Origin: Nyssa sinensis
Taxonomy: Eukaryota > Streptophyta > Magnoliopsida > Cornales > Nyssaceae
Direction: 5' to 3'
Assembly (NCBI GenBank): GCA_008638375.1
Contig: CM018052.1
Location: 10,838,006-10,902,005, forward strand
DNA length: 64,000 nt
Shown here: piece after piece, positions 48,493 to 59,041 of the stretch
Position numbering within the stretch: position 1 is the first letter of the stretch
How the letters are laid out: every line of letters starts with the position of its first letter
Notes under the pieces: generated by a model
Seen by the model: the letters and a program-made list of their open reading frames with translations, nothing else
Databases searched by the model: none
What the model was told of the DNA's origin: nothing
Translations under genes and position numbers: made by a program

Positions 48493-49671
48493 GAGTTTTT
48501 CTCAATAGTTGCTTTTTAAGAGCATTTAAAACATAACTTCTTCAAATAGATGCTTTTTATAAGCATTTAAAATATGACTTTCATGAATTTATAACAGAGT
48601 CTTCAAATACTTAGAATATATACAAATTCAGAACTTTTAATAAAATTTTTCATTCAACGTAGACATGCTGAAATGTAAATTTAAAGAAAGTTAGCAATAT
48701 AAACAAGCTAACTTGCATGTCACAATAAAGTTTTCAAGAAAAGAAGCAGTAACACTTAAATCATGAATTATGTAGACACGGAATTTGAATTTAAAATACT
48801 TCAGAAACTTTGAATTTAAACTTCTTCAGAATCCATGGAGTTAAATCTCCACTTCAAAGTATAGGATTACTCACATTTGTCCTTAATCTTTGGGAGACTT
48901 GAATTCCAATAAGTTGTCGTCCATGCTTTCTTGTCTTTCAGCCAGCCTTTGTGTGGCCCTTTCTTTCATTAATTGACCCATTGGGACGATAGGAACTCTG
49001 TAAAGAAATGGGTTCCAGCTAAGGACTTCCGCCCTTCGGGCGATTCTTATCTTCTTCTCTGTTACTTTTTTCTATGCTGGGTCGTCCATTGTTGTCTCTA
49101 ATCTGTTCACAACCTATGGCATAATTCAAAACCTGATTACCCACTTATTTGGAGTGTTACGTAATTAAATTACCATCTTAGGGCTTTTTACTTTCCAAGT
49201 ATATTCTTCTAGTATCTTCATTAAGTCTTGTGTCATTTTCACAATTTTACACTTTTATGTGTCATATTTTTCAGTACTTCGTTTCATAATATGGACCTCA
49301 CTGTTGGGTCTAGAACATCGAAGAAAGTCAATTTAGACCCTCTCGGACTTTTATTTGGCTTCGACATTGCTAAGGGTATAATGGTAATTTGGCACTTTTA
49401 CGAGACTTAATTTTTTGGAATGCTGTCTCGTGAAACGGATCCCGCCATTAGGCTTAGAATGCCCAAAATAATCAGTTTACACTATCTTTATGTTTTATTT
49501 GGGTATCGGGACTATTTCTCATAATTGAATTAATTTAATTAATTCAATTATTCAATATAATATTATATACTATATTCGGTGAATATTAGACACATGTGCC
49601 ATGGTGGCACAGTGGTCTCCATGTGGGACTTAAGTCCCTACACGTATGCATGTCCTAGGTTCGAAACTCAA

Positions 49672-50146
49672 TGCAATTGCACATCAAAATGGAACAATTT
49701 TCAAGCCTGCTTATCAACTGGGATGCATCTGCTGCAAAGCTCAGTGAATTTTCTACAAACTATGAATCCATAATCTTTATAAAAATTTTGAATCAATAGT
49801 TATTTGACCACTTGACTCTCAAATTCCTCAATTTCAATAACAATTCTATGCAAACACCAAACTGATTTCATAAAATTCAATCAATCAACCGTAGATATAC
49901 AACAAAGCACAACAATTAGTATGCCACATCACAATTAGTTGATTTTCATTGTCATGAGAAGCATAAAAAAAAAGTAGAATAGATTTTTTTCTTTTTTGTA
50001 ATGGAATAAACCATTGACTACCTGCATTTCAATATTCTTCAAAGGAAATTGGTTCATAATGCACTGCCAATTGAAACAATGATCACACAAAATGTCCAAG
50101 AAAATTAAAAAAAAATATATAATAAAGTACAATCCAACACTAGAGA
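49672..50146. repeat. Inverted partner of the gene fragment at 52890-53365
   Basis: The plus strand here is the reverse complement of 52890-53365 over about 475 bp with few differences, including both exon-like edges. It begins exactly where the right giant LTR breaks off. Confidence 0.85.
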
Positions 50147-50348
50147 AAGAGCAGAAGTCATGCATAGGAGAAAAGTGAAGAGAAAACCTAGGGTTTTCAA
50201 GTTTCAAGCCACCAAAACACACATCTAAGCTAGGATTCTTGCTAAGTAAGGAATATGATTAAGTTTAGGAGTGTTTTGGCGGCTTGAAACTTGAAAACCC
50301 TAGGTTTTCTCTTCACTTTTCTCCCATGCACGACTTCTGCTCTTTCTC
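50142..50348. repeat. Foldback: 78-79-bp arms, 50-bp spacer
   Basis: Arms 50142-50220 and 50271-50348 are reverse complements with only a few mismatches. The spacer (50221-50270) is itself the reverse complement of 48440-48492, at the end of insert F. A transcript would form a long hairpin. Confidence 0.85.
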
Positions 50349-50959
50349 CAGCCCAAAAGTGTGATTTTTAACACTAAGGGGTTGTATTTATACTAAAGGG
50401 GCAAAAGGGAAAAATGACCTTTTTGCCCTTGATGAATTCGGGACCCCATTACACTACAACCAGTCCCGAAACGTCTCAATTTGACATTTTGTTTTAACTA
50501 GTTCTTAAAATTATTTTAAATGAAAATTTTCAAAAAAATTAATTTTCACCTGCGGCCGGGTTTGGCCAGTTCCACCTGGGCCACCCGGATGCCCTTGTGG
50601 TCCAATTTTTGAAACTATTTCCGTTTAGGCTCAAATTCATAAATTAGGTGTATATTAATATTATAAGAATATTTTTCTTCTATGTCATACTCAAAATATG
50701 CTTCTAAATATGATTTATGTCTAAATGATGCACGTAGAACGCCCTACCGGCAAATAGTGCATGAATAGTGCCCTACCGACAAAAACGAAAAATTTATCCT
50801 GATTTTTTAGATCTCTACAATTCACTTGTTCGTATATTACTCATACACTCAGGCTTTTCGAAGCTTAAACTGGACTATAGATTAAATCTCGTAGCACGAG
50901 CCCTTAACGTTTCAGTGTTACAGAAATTCGCTCGGGTGATTTTGGGTCAGGGTGTTACA

Positions 50960-51789
50960 GCACATTTCTCACCTTTTGCAAGGTAGCTTTCAAAAAATTG
51001 AATAGGCTACTCTTTTCAAAGGATTTTCATTGATAGCATACACACTAGCCCAAAAGTAGCCCTTTCCTTCCATTCTTGATTTTTCATTTTGTGTGGTTGC
51101 CATTATCTTTTAAGGCGTTTTCTTTTGGTCCTTTGATTTTTCTAACCTAAGTTAATCTTTATAGCCATGGACTTATTGATGTATAAACATAAAACCACTA
51201 AATCCAAACTTGATACTAGACAATCTCATGTATGAAGATATATAAAACTAAGCACTATGAGATCACAATTAGATTGAAAGATCGAATGCATTCAAGTGAA
51301 TAAGACTAAGTGAAGATAGCGATAAAATAAAGTACACATGTCTTAGCCTTAAGCACTAAAGTGCATCTGCATTCACTTTTCTTTCTTAAAAAAATGGGAT
51401 TACCATTAGCAATGAAAATGAAAGAAAATGTTTATAGATTATTGACTTCACAAAGGTATGAAATGCACCTAACTATGAAAGATAAAAAATTCACTAAAAA
51501 TAAAAACAATAACAAAACAAAAAAAAAAATTCATAGACCTAGAATAGATGACTAAACTAAGGAACACCTAGACTATAGAAAAGAACTCAACTTACTCAAA
51601 TATGATATTTACTAAGAAAAATGAAGTAAGATGTAATAAAGAAATTCATAGGGACACTCTAGGATGTGAGTGAAGAGTAGAGTCCCTAAATTTCTATAGA
51701 ATCTCTTAGTCATCTAAGAGATGAATTTGCTTTTCCCAAGGAAGAAGAAAATTGGGAAGTGTGATTTGCACACTCCTTCTCAAGACCTT
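50960..51789. other. Non-coding flank of the copia gag relic
   Basis: AT-rich. A short plus-strand frame at 51361-51555 is Lys-rich with no domain. Probably element leader or debris. Confidence 0.4.
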
Positions 51790-52385
51790 TTAATTTATCC
51801 TTCCTTACCTAAATTTGTCTTACAATTCTTTTAGGAGTAGGAGGAACATTTTGGGTCTTGACCTTACCTCCAACCTTGGAATGAGCAATTACTTTAGGCT
51901 TTTCAAGGTTCGAAACTTGAATGATCCTTTGAGCCATGGTCCTTAATTTTTGAATATGTGTATTCATTTGTTGATTTAAGGTAGCAATTTCAAATTGGTG
52001 CTCTAAGGTCATGGTGTAAGATTTTGTTTGCTTATTTCTAGCAAACCTACACTTCCTCTTAGAATACCCTTCAACCATGCAATAAGAACAAGATAATGAT
52101 TTTGTTAGAGGTTTAGCTTTTTGTCTAGTTTGAGGGAATGGAATAGAATGTGCTTAAGGCTTTGGTTGTGGTTGGGTTGGCCTCTTAGGTTTAGGTGGTT
52201 CATCACCTTTGGATTTTGAGGACAGAAACACAACCGGCTTGAGTGTGGGAGATGTAATTGAAGTGAATGTGGAGAGCTTGTTCTTATCCGTGAACATATA
52301 ATAGCCCAAACCACTTCTATCATTCTTGATATGGACGGTATTAAGCATTTTAGAGAGCTTATTTGACCTATCCTCAAAATTGACT
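51790..52385 (-). pseudogene. Ty1/copia gag fragment (SIRE-like)
   Basis: On the minus strand an LNTVHIKNDRSGLGY segment opens in the 52154-52348 frame. A Ser/Pro/Lys-rich stretch follows, then a zinc knuckle of the form C-x2-C-x4-Y-x4-C (about 52040-52090, with the usual His as Tyr). A basic/coiled tail ends at 51809. One frameshift separates the two open parts. The usual role is RNA packaging in copia particles. The replaced knuckle His and missing neighbours mark it as a relic. Confidence 0.6.
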
Positions 52386-52561
52386 TTAAATTCTATTAAA
52401 CTTTAAATTCTTATTTATAAACATGAGTTTATAGTTTGATTTTTTACTAAATTGATTGTAAAATAATCATTCTTAATGTGTGAATCAAACTTTATTTTTT
52501 TTAAACCAAAAATCTAATAATCAGAATTTATGTGTATGTATCTATTTCTTTTCTTCTCCTT

Positions 52562-53458
52562 TTAGTAAAAATCTCTATTGAAGGACACATTAGTTCTAGT
52601 GTTACTTTCCTTTCCTTTGTTGTATGGGAGCTATGATCTGGTTACACTGTACGAGTGTATGATAGTTGAGTTGAGTAATGCAACATATAGTGCCACTTGG
52701 TATGACTACCAATGTGAGATGTCACAAACTCCTGTGGATGTGGAGAAATATAGATGTATATCTTTTATTATTTTGATTATTGATAGGGTGGTAAAGTCCC
52801 TCCATGGAAAAAACTGAAATGAGGCTGATGGTTTGGTTATTCTGAAGATAAATGGTCTCCAGTTGAGAACTTCTTGAGGTTTATATTGTCCAATGTTAGA
52901 TTGTATTTTATTATATATTTTTTTTAATTTTCTTGGACATTTTTTGTGATCATTGTTTCAATTGGCAGTGCATGATGAACCAATTTCCTTTGAAGAACAT
53001 TGAAATGCAGGTAGTCAATGGTTTATTCCATTACAAAAAAGAAAAAAAAAATATTCTACTTTTTTTTATGCTTCTCATGACAATGAAAATCAATTAATTG
53101 TGATGTGGCATACTAATTGTTGTGCTTTGTTGTATATCTACGATTGATTGGTTGAATTTTATGAAATCAATTTGGTGTTTGCATAGAATTGTTATTGAAA
53201 TTGGGGAATTTGAGAGTCAAGTGGTCAAATAACTATTGATTCAAAATTGTTATAAAGATTATGGATTCACAGTTTGTAGAAAACTCACTAAGCTCTGCAG
53301 CAGATGCATCCCAGTTGATAAACAGGCTTGAAAATTGTTCCATTTTGATGTACAATTGCATTGAGATTCTCCATTTATCTTCACTGACTGAAGAAACACC
53401 ATTGTTCAGTTCTTTTGACTTTTTATTGAAACTAGAGGAGGAGAAGAGGCTTGTCTAG
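52562..53458 (+). pseudogene. Apparent captured host-gene fragment with exon-like pieces
   Basis: A short exon-like block at about 52968-53010 sits between a pyrimidine-rich ...ttggcag acceptor and a CAG|gtagtc donor. A final exon-like frame (53261-53458) opens MDSQFVENSLSS and ends LEEEKRLV with a TAG stop. An earlier frame is at 52578-52817. I do not recognise the protein. The middle part (52890-53365) is present as an inverted copy at 49672-50146. It could be a piece of a real gene carried or duplicated by transposons, or a chance set of frames. Confidence 0.4.
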
Positions 53459-53663
53459 CTGCCTTTCCATTAAAAAGTTCATTTCTAGAATTTTGCTTTG
53501 ATTACCAAAGAAATTGAAATTCTATAAATCCAAACAGCCCTTTAAGTGGACAAATATTTAGTACAGACAGTAGTACCAAATTAATAGTAATCATAATATA
53601 AGAAAGAAATTTATTCAACTAGTTTTTTCTCAAATTGTTTTAATTATTAATTAAATTAGAAAT

Positions 53664-54274
53664 TGATGCTGCACTTTTCGACTCGCAATAAGTGTGGGCT
53701 CCGTGACCTGTAGAACACTCAGAAAGATGATCAGAGGACCACCGGATTGGCTCCGGTAGTAGCTGCTTCGATGCTTAAGTAAGTAAACTGAATTGAAAGA
53801 TTGTATTGAAAGCCAAAGAATGAACATGAAAATAAAGCGTACCTTTAGGGTTTGATTTATAGACCGTGGCTTTCTAAGTTGATTAGGATTCGGAGCCATG
53901 AATATAGGGATTTGAACATCGGAGATTGCAGTTACCTTGTGGAGTATTGCATAGAGATAATCATAGATGGTAGTTTCCTTGTTGAAAACTGTTTCTGTGT
54001 TGAAGAATGTTTCCTTATTCCCTGCTCGGCAACCACTAAGGTGGTGACGAGGTCTGGAGTGTTGGTCTAGATCTTGTAATTAACTCTGAGATCCTTATTC
54101 GGATATACATGTGTTCTAGAGGCATATGCTTAGCCATTTCCGATCTTTTATCCTGTTCTGGATGTTCGAGCGCTTTAGCCATTGGCTGGGCGTGAGCTGA
54201 GTTAGCCGAGCGTGAGTTGGATTCATAGGCATACGTGTCAGGTGCTGATTGGCCTGCTCTCTTGTGGTATATCA
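53664..54274 (-). mobile_element. 3' LTR of gypsy copy 2, 611 bp
   Basis: As reverse complement it runs TGATGC...TATATCA, so the element strand reads TGATATACC...GCATCA with TGAT/ATCA inverted ends. The TATA box is at 53854-53861 (minus). It aligns with the 5' LTR of gypsy copy 1 (11762) over its end region. It is flanked on the element side by the polypurine tract. GAAAT (53659-53663) would be one target-duplication arm; the other lies beyond the window. Confidence 0.8.
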
Positions 54275-54278
54275 GTTA

Positions 54279-54290
54279 CTCCCCCCCTCC
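54279..54290 (-). other. Polypurine tract of gypsy copy 2
   Basis: The minus strand reads GGAGGGGGGGAG, four bases before the LTR start TGATATACC. Confidence 0.85.
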
Positions 54291-54708
54291 GAAGTCCTAG
54301 TTTGATGCTAACGAGCAACTAGGGCTAAGCCTTTTTTGAAGAGTCATGTAACCCGCCTGTTCGCCTTTTAAGGCGATTGTTGGGGCGTCATTTATTGCGC
54401 AACTGGAGATTGGGTCTTTTCAAGGCCATCACTGTACTGGGCCGATGGTTGGGTTTCTCGAAGTCATCATTGTTCCGAACCATCATGGCGTTTGGGCTTG
54501 GTGGGTCTCTTCTAATACTGCGCTTCTAAATACAGGGTGAGATTTGAAATGACCTTTTCCCCGTCATTTTCACTGTGCTAGAAGATCTTGTCCGCCATTG
54601 TTAGTTTATGCGACCTCGAAGAACACTGGTTTTTTGAGACTCTGGTCTAGAACAGGTTCGACCAATCTTTCCTCTTCTTTTGCTTCTTCCTCTTTAAGTC
54701 TGGGAGTA

Positions 54709-56424
54709 ATGTCTACTCCTCTTGAATCCTCAGACGTGAGTGAGGGGGTAGGAAATCCCTCTGAGATGGCTGTGCCGCCTCCTATAGAGAATGTAGGTGA
54801 CCTTGCCCCCGAAGATGCTGGGGAGAGGCCTGTTGAACCTCCCCCTAGTCCTGAGATTAGGATAGTTGATGCTTTTCTAGAGCCCCGCGACAGGGCTGGG
54901 GAAACCTCTGGCAGGTCTTCCCATAGAGAAGAGGGCGAGAGTGCTGTTACTCAAAGCCTACTAAACGAGTGGAGGGTGAAGTATAATTTTCTCCCAAATG
55001 TGACTTGCAGAGTACTAGGCCCAATGGATCGTCCCCATGATGTTGAAGCCGGGGAGATATGTGTTTATCTTGCCTGGTTTGAAATGGGTTTGAAACTTCT
55101 GTTGCCTGATTTAGTTAGGCAATTCTTCTGTTGGTATAAGCTCTGCCCTGCCGACCTTAATCTCAATAGTTGGCGGCAACTTTTAGGGTTTGTAGTGTTA
55201 GGACATAACAATGAGGTAGATGTGTCCATGGACCTGATCCGTAGTAATATGGATCTGAAGTTTAAGAAGGCAGAAGGCCTTTTTTACATGTCCTTTGAGA
55301 AGGGGTTCCAACCCTTGTCCTCCGTTCCCACTTCTAATAAAACGTGGAAGAAGTGGTACTTCTTTGTTGGAGGAGGATGGGAGCATGAAGACTTCCAGGA
55401 TGGCGATGTCTCGCTATTCCCTCGTACCACGGGTCATAAGGGTGAGGCTTATTTCCTTAGGTTTGTTTTAGCTTCGTTGTGCCTTCTAAACTGATAATCT
55501 GATATGCCATTTCTTGTTTATGTGTAGTGAAGAGTGCTTGGAGGAGATCTGAGTTTACCAACGCGCTCCAAGATCAGTACCGTGTGCTGCTTTCGACTTC
55601 CAACCGGGCTCACACTGTTATTATTACTCCGGAGAATTTGATGGCTGCTCATAATGAAGAGCTCAAGGAAAGGCTGACGTCAAAATGGGCAGAGGCGAAA
55701 GCCCAAGCGGCGGGGGAGGCTTCCTCCCAAGTTGAGGCTGAGCCTCTTCTGTAAGTAAAAAGGAGGAGGTTGATTTCTGGCTCTTCCGAGCCACCTCCTG
55801 CCGAGGCCGAGAAGGAGGCCGATCCTGCCGTTCTTGTTTCGGCCGTTCCTCCTACCCCTTCTGGTCCGAGCAGGAGGACTAGGAAGGGGAAGGCGCCTAC
55901 TGTACCGTCTGAGCCGTCTGATTAGCCGGACTACCAAATTGCCAAGAAGGCTTTTGACCAGATATGGGCCCAGGGCCCTCATCGGTACAAGGGGGATAAA
56001 CCTGCAAACTTGATGAATGAGATGATGAATCTCCAGATGAAGGTAACTTTTGAAGCTTTTCTTGTCCTTTCTGTTTGCTTGATTGTTCAATCTAACTTGT
56101 CTGTCTTGCGTTGTGCAGAGCATGCACAGTTTAGCTGCTCTGATGGTGACTCCCATAAGCCTCGAGGAGGCTGGTAAGCTGAAGGTTGACCTGGACGAAG
56201 TGAGGTTGGAGCTTGGGACAGCTCAATCTAAGGTTCAGGCTGCCGAGGAGAGTCTGAAGGAAGCTAGTACCAATCTTACCGTGGCAGATTCTGAAAGGGA
56301 AATCTATACTCGGCATGTTACAGGACTTTAGGCGGAGTTGGTCAACCTCCGAAGTACCTTTGATCAGAAGGTTCAAGAGGCAGTTGATCATGTCAAGACT
56401 GAAACTGAGACAGAATTGAGAGAG
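54709..56424 (+). pseudogene. Antisense Transposase_28-like gene inside gypsy copy 2, main part
   Basis: Runs opposite to pol, between the 3' LTR and integrase. The real ATG is at 54709 (MSTPLESS); the longer frame from 54598 starts at a TTG. A Pro/Glu-rich N terminus precedes a domain at about residues 80-220 (VYLAWFEMGLKLLLPDLVRQ, then a SWRQLLGFVVLGH-like segment) that fits the plant 'putative gypsy type transposon' family (Transposase_28). A small intron near 55461-55532 and another at 56042-56118 (ATGAAG|gtaact to tgtgcag|AGC) are likely. A heptad-like coiled coil follows (56150-56400). In-frame stops near 55751, 55921 and 56328 make this copy non-functional. Extra ORFs, some antisense, are known from Tat-group elements. 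Function unknown. Confidence 0.6.
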
Positions 56425-57426
56425 CAAGACGGAAGGCAGAACCCCCAAGAAGACAAGCCTCAACAACGGCCAGACCAGAGGCCCGAGTAGAAGCAGGAGC
56501 AGAGGGAAGGACGAAACGAGCCTCAGAGGTAGAACAACCATGTCATCTACGTCCTCCATTCTAACACCCCTATTACAGGAATGTCCAACAGGGCAAGAAA
56601 GAGATACGCTCGGGAGGCCAGGGCTGCCCCAAACGTATTGCAGATCTCCAACGTTGAAAAGAGGCTCAAGCCAGCACCGGAGATCCAATTCACCAAACAG
56701 GACCTAGCGGGGGTACACTGCCCTCACAGTGATGCCTTCGTCATCACTCTCAAAATTGCCAATTTCGAGATCAGGAGAGTCTTGGTCAATACTGGCAGCT
56801 CCATCAACATACTGTTCCATGAACCATTCAATCAGATGGGAATGGACCACGACAACATCAAGCCTACTACTGCCGTGATGGTAGCTTTTGATGGCAATCT
56901 CAGCACCCCATTGGGGAGAATCGACCTTCCTACTTCTGTAGGAGAAGATGAAGGGCAGAAGACCACCATCTCGGAGTACATGGTGTTGAATATGAAATCT
57001 CTCTACAATGCCAAAATCGGGAGACCTTGGTTGCACTAGATAGGGGCGGTCACCTCGACCCTCCATCAGTGTCTGAAGTATGTCCACAACCAGAACGTTC
57101 ACTCTGTCAAAGGGTGTGAGCCAACCTCCCGGAAGTTCCATGCTATTACACTCATGGAGAAGGCCACCAAATAGCAATTACAGTACACTTGGGACTGTGC
57201 AGATCCGGTTCTCACCCACACTCCCGAGGTGGAAGGTTGCCCGTCCAGCATTGAAGAACCCTTGAGCCCAAGGGGACGAGACAGCCGAGCCAAACCCATT
57301 GGCGAACCCATCAAAGTGTTGGTCAGTTCAGAATCAGAGGGGCGTTATTTATACATCGGCCGAGACCTAACACACACCGAGTAGGAGAAGATAGTCAGGT
57401 TTTTGAAAGACAACCTCTCTATCTTT
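56425..57426 (+). pseudogene. Inverted gag-protease-RT-leader fragment inside the antisense gene
   Basis: About 1 kb in the sense direction of gag-pol but on the plus strand, opposite to its host element. It has the gag tail, then protease (56581-57039), the amber codon at 57172-57174, and the start of the RT region to about 57426. It is the reverse complement of about 63300-64000 with scattered differences. The protease triad reads NTG (Asp lost), and there are extra stops near 57037 and 57381 where the other copy has Gln codons. It is flanked by two copies of a 214-bp piece of the antisense gene. Confidence 0.8.
57169..57186 (+). promoter_or_regulatory. Amber codon in readthrough-like context (inverted fragment)
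   Basis: aaatagcaattacagtac, identical to the sites at 9307-9324 and 63533-63550. Confidence 0.5.
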
Positions 57427-57840
57427 GCTTGGGACAGCTCAATCCAAGGTTCAGGCTGCCGAGGAGAGTTTGAAGGAAGCTAGTTCCAATCTTACTGTGG
57501 CAGAGTTTGAAAGGGACATCTATGCTCGGCAAGTTGCAGGACTTTAGGCGGAGTTGGTTGACCTCTGAAGTACCTTTGATCAGAAGGTTCAGGAGGCAGT
57601 TGATCATGCCAAGACTGAGACTGAGATGGAATTGAGAGAGGAAGTTGACCAAATGGGTGATGACCTGATCTGGTTTGGTTTTGAGAGCTTCCGAACTAGA
57701 TTCCTGGCTAAGTTCCTAGATTTTGACGTGTCGTCAATCGTTGCTCTTGAACCTACCTCGTCTGGTGCTGATCCGAGTAAGAAGGCTGCGGCTACCGACC
57801 TTCCTTCGGCGGAGGATCCTGGCCCTTCGGATAAGGCTTG
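57427..57840 (+). pseudogene. Antisense gene: duplicated 214-bp coiled-coil piece and C terminus
   Basis: 57427-57640 repeats 56211-56424 with few differences, including the same in-frame TAG. From 57641 the gene continues to a C terminus with an aromatic FGFESFRTRFLAKF-type segment and an Ala/Ser/Pro-rich tail, ending in a stop at 57839-57841. A stretch resembling a poly(A) region follows (57880-57920). Removing 56425-57640 would give one continuous gene. Confidence 0.65.
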
Positions 57841-57841
57841 A

Positions 57842-58435
57842 GGCTTTATCAGCTTTTATTTTTCTTTGTTTTTGCCAGTCCTTTTTTTATGTAATGAAAT
57901 ACCTTCTTGATCAGTAAAATTGACTTTCCTTCAGATTCTTCTTGTGTTATTGCCTTCTGTGAAATTTGTTGCGAGAATAGCTATTCTGAGCCCATCGCAT
58001 GTTAGATCAACTGTCCAGTAGTTAATAGTTGCCTTCTGAGCTTCGATACTTGTAATTGAATAGTGAATGCAGATTAACTAAGACTGTCTCATCATAATAA
58101 GATAAGAAAGAAAACATAATCAGATAGATAGAACCCAATACTGATTTTATATCACACAGAGTGGGAGTAAACTCTGTAGAGTTCTGAAGTAGATTGCTCT
58201 GAACCAAAGACTTGTGAAAATAACCAGGCGGCTTGTGCTCATCATTACGATGATCGGCACTACTGTTTTCGAGCCCTGAGGATCAGGATATATCCGAGCT
58301 GTTGGCCTTTGTTGTATGAATGGCCTGTCATAAAATAGATAAGACTGGAGGGTCTGTATATCGGATAGGAGGCTTGTACATTTAGACTTTGCCCCCCCCC
58401 CTTTTTTACCAATTCAGAAGCTCCAGTGCTGGACT
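57842..58435. other. Spacer between two antisense units
   Basis: The part after 57880 resembles the region after 59290 (a 'tcaataaaattgat'-like core), and 58300-58380 resembles 59630-59700, so this spacer may be a duplicated 3' end. No domain. Confidence 0.4.
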
Positions 58436-59041
58436 GTGGTTTTTTGTTCAAAGAGCTCTGTACCCTGTCTCTTGGTATGTCAAAGAGGCAGGTTTAATGC
58501 ACCATTTATTTATACGATTGTCGTTTGGGATTTCAAGGCCAACCTCTCTTTTAACGGTTGTGACGGTTCAGTTGGGTGGCTTTTGGACTTCAAGGGTCTA
58601 TATATATGGAAACGAGGGCATACGGTTGCACCCAATCCTCTTGTTCCCAAATCGTTCCCTCGTAGGAGAGACTTTAGATGTTGCCGAAAATTTGTCATTC
58701 ACCCAGAGATGATTGACGATTCTTCGTTTGAGTTAGGAATAATTAAACTGTGGCCGAGAGTTAACCTTCCCCTTGATTCACTCTCCAAGGAAGGATTAAA
58801 GGAGGCACAAGTCCTCTTGTCCATCTTGGCGTCCGGTCGAGATTCCTCCAATTGGTGGTGGACCCTCCTTGATTCAACCGAGGCTTGGAGCGTTGGTGAT
58901 GAAGACGAAGGTGGGATGCCTCCTTTTCTTCGTGTCTTGGCAGAGACCCTTGCTCAAATCGGCTGGGGTGTGACAACTACTTTGAGGGAGATGAATGGAG
59001 GTCCCCTGAGGCCCAGAACCCTCATCATCCATTGGTCTTGA
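58436..59041 (+). CDS. Hypothetical antisense ORF of gypsy copy 2
   Basis: 201 codons open from ATG, plus strand, in a region otherwise full of stops. The middle and C-terminal parts (about residues 90-195) are acidic and Trp-rich (SSNWWWTLLD, then an EDEGGMPPFL segment). A poly(A)-like AATAAA follows near 59306. I do not recognise a family. It lies between the Transposase_28-like gene and the repeat array, so it may be a second exon or a second extra ORF of the element. It could also be a chance frame. Low confidence. Confidence 0.3.
   Translation: MVFCSKSSVPCLLVCQRGRFNAPFIYTIVVWDFKANLSFNGCDGSVGWLLDFKGLYIWKRGHTVAPNPLVPKSFPRRRDFRCCRKFVIHPEMIDDSSFELGIIKLWPRVNLPLDSLSKEGLKEAQVLLSILASGRDSSNWWWTLLDSTEAWSVGDEDEGGMPPFLRVLAETLAQIGWGVTTTLREMNGGPLRPRTLIIHWS

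Larger units (their letters stand above)
41641..50959 (-). mobile_element. Non-autonomous element with giant LTRs and a 543-bp interior
   Basis: LTRs at 41641-45597 and 46141-50959 share ends (TGTCACGAC / GTGTTACA) and long homologous tracts (41641-41870 with 46141-46360; 42950-44100 with 48500-49670; 45462-45597 with 50820-50959). Between them are only a polypurine tract (45598-45610, minus strand), a 63-bp triple repeat and an initiator-Met primer site (46126-46137). There is no gag, protease, RT or integrase, so it would depend on a relative's enzymes. Family type inferred as Del/Tekay-like. The right LTR begins TATC instead of TGTC, and has a foreign insert (46361-48492) and a replaced segment (49672-50815). 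Flanks show no canonical 5-bp duplication. Confidence 0.8.
46141..50959 (-). repeat. Right giant LTR (5' LTR), 4819 bp including inserts
   Basis: Homologous to the left LTR in three blocks, with foreign sequence at 46361-48492 and 49672-50815. It keeps both phased hairpins (49293-49311, 49437-49455) and the tRNA-like box pair (49605-49667). The LTR part matching left-copy 41870-42950 is missing, which suggests an insertion followed by deletion. Confidence 0.8.

Noticed and set aside
53261..53458. A complete small host gene
   Set aside because: It looks like only a terminal exon-like frame; upstream pieces do not form one continuous gene and part is duplicated inverted, so I list it as a fragment.
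54598..54708. Upstream extension of the antisense gene frame
   Set aside because: The apparent start codon is TTG; the first ATG is at 54709, so I start there.
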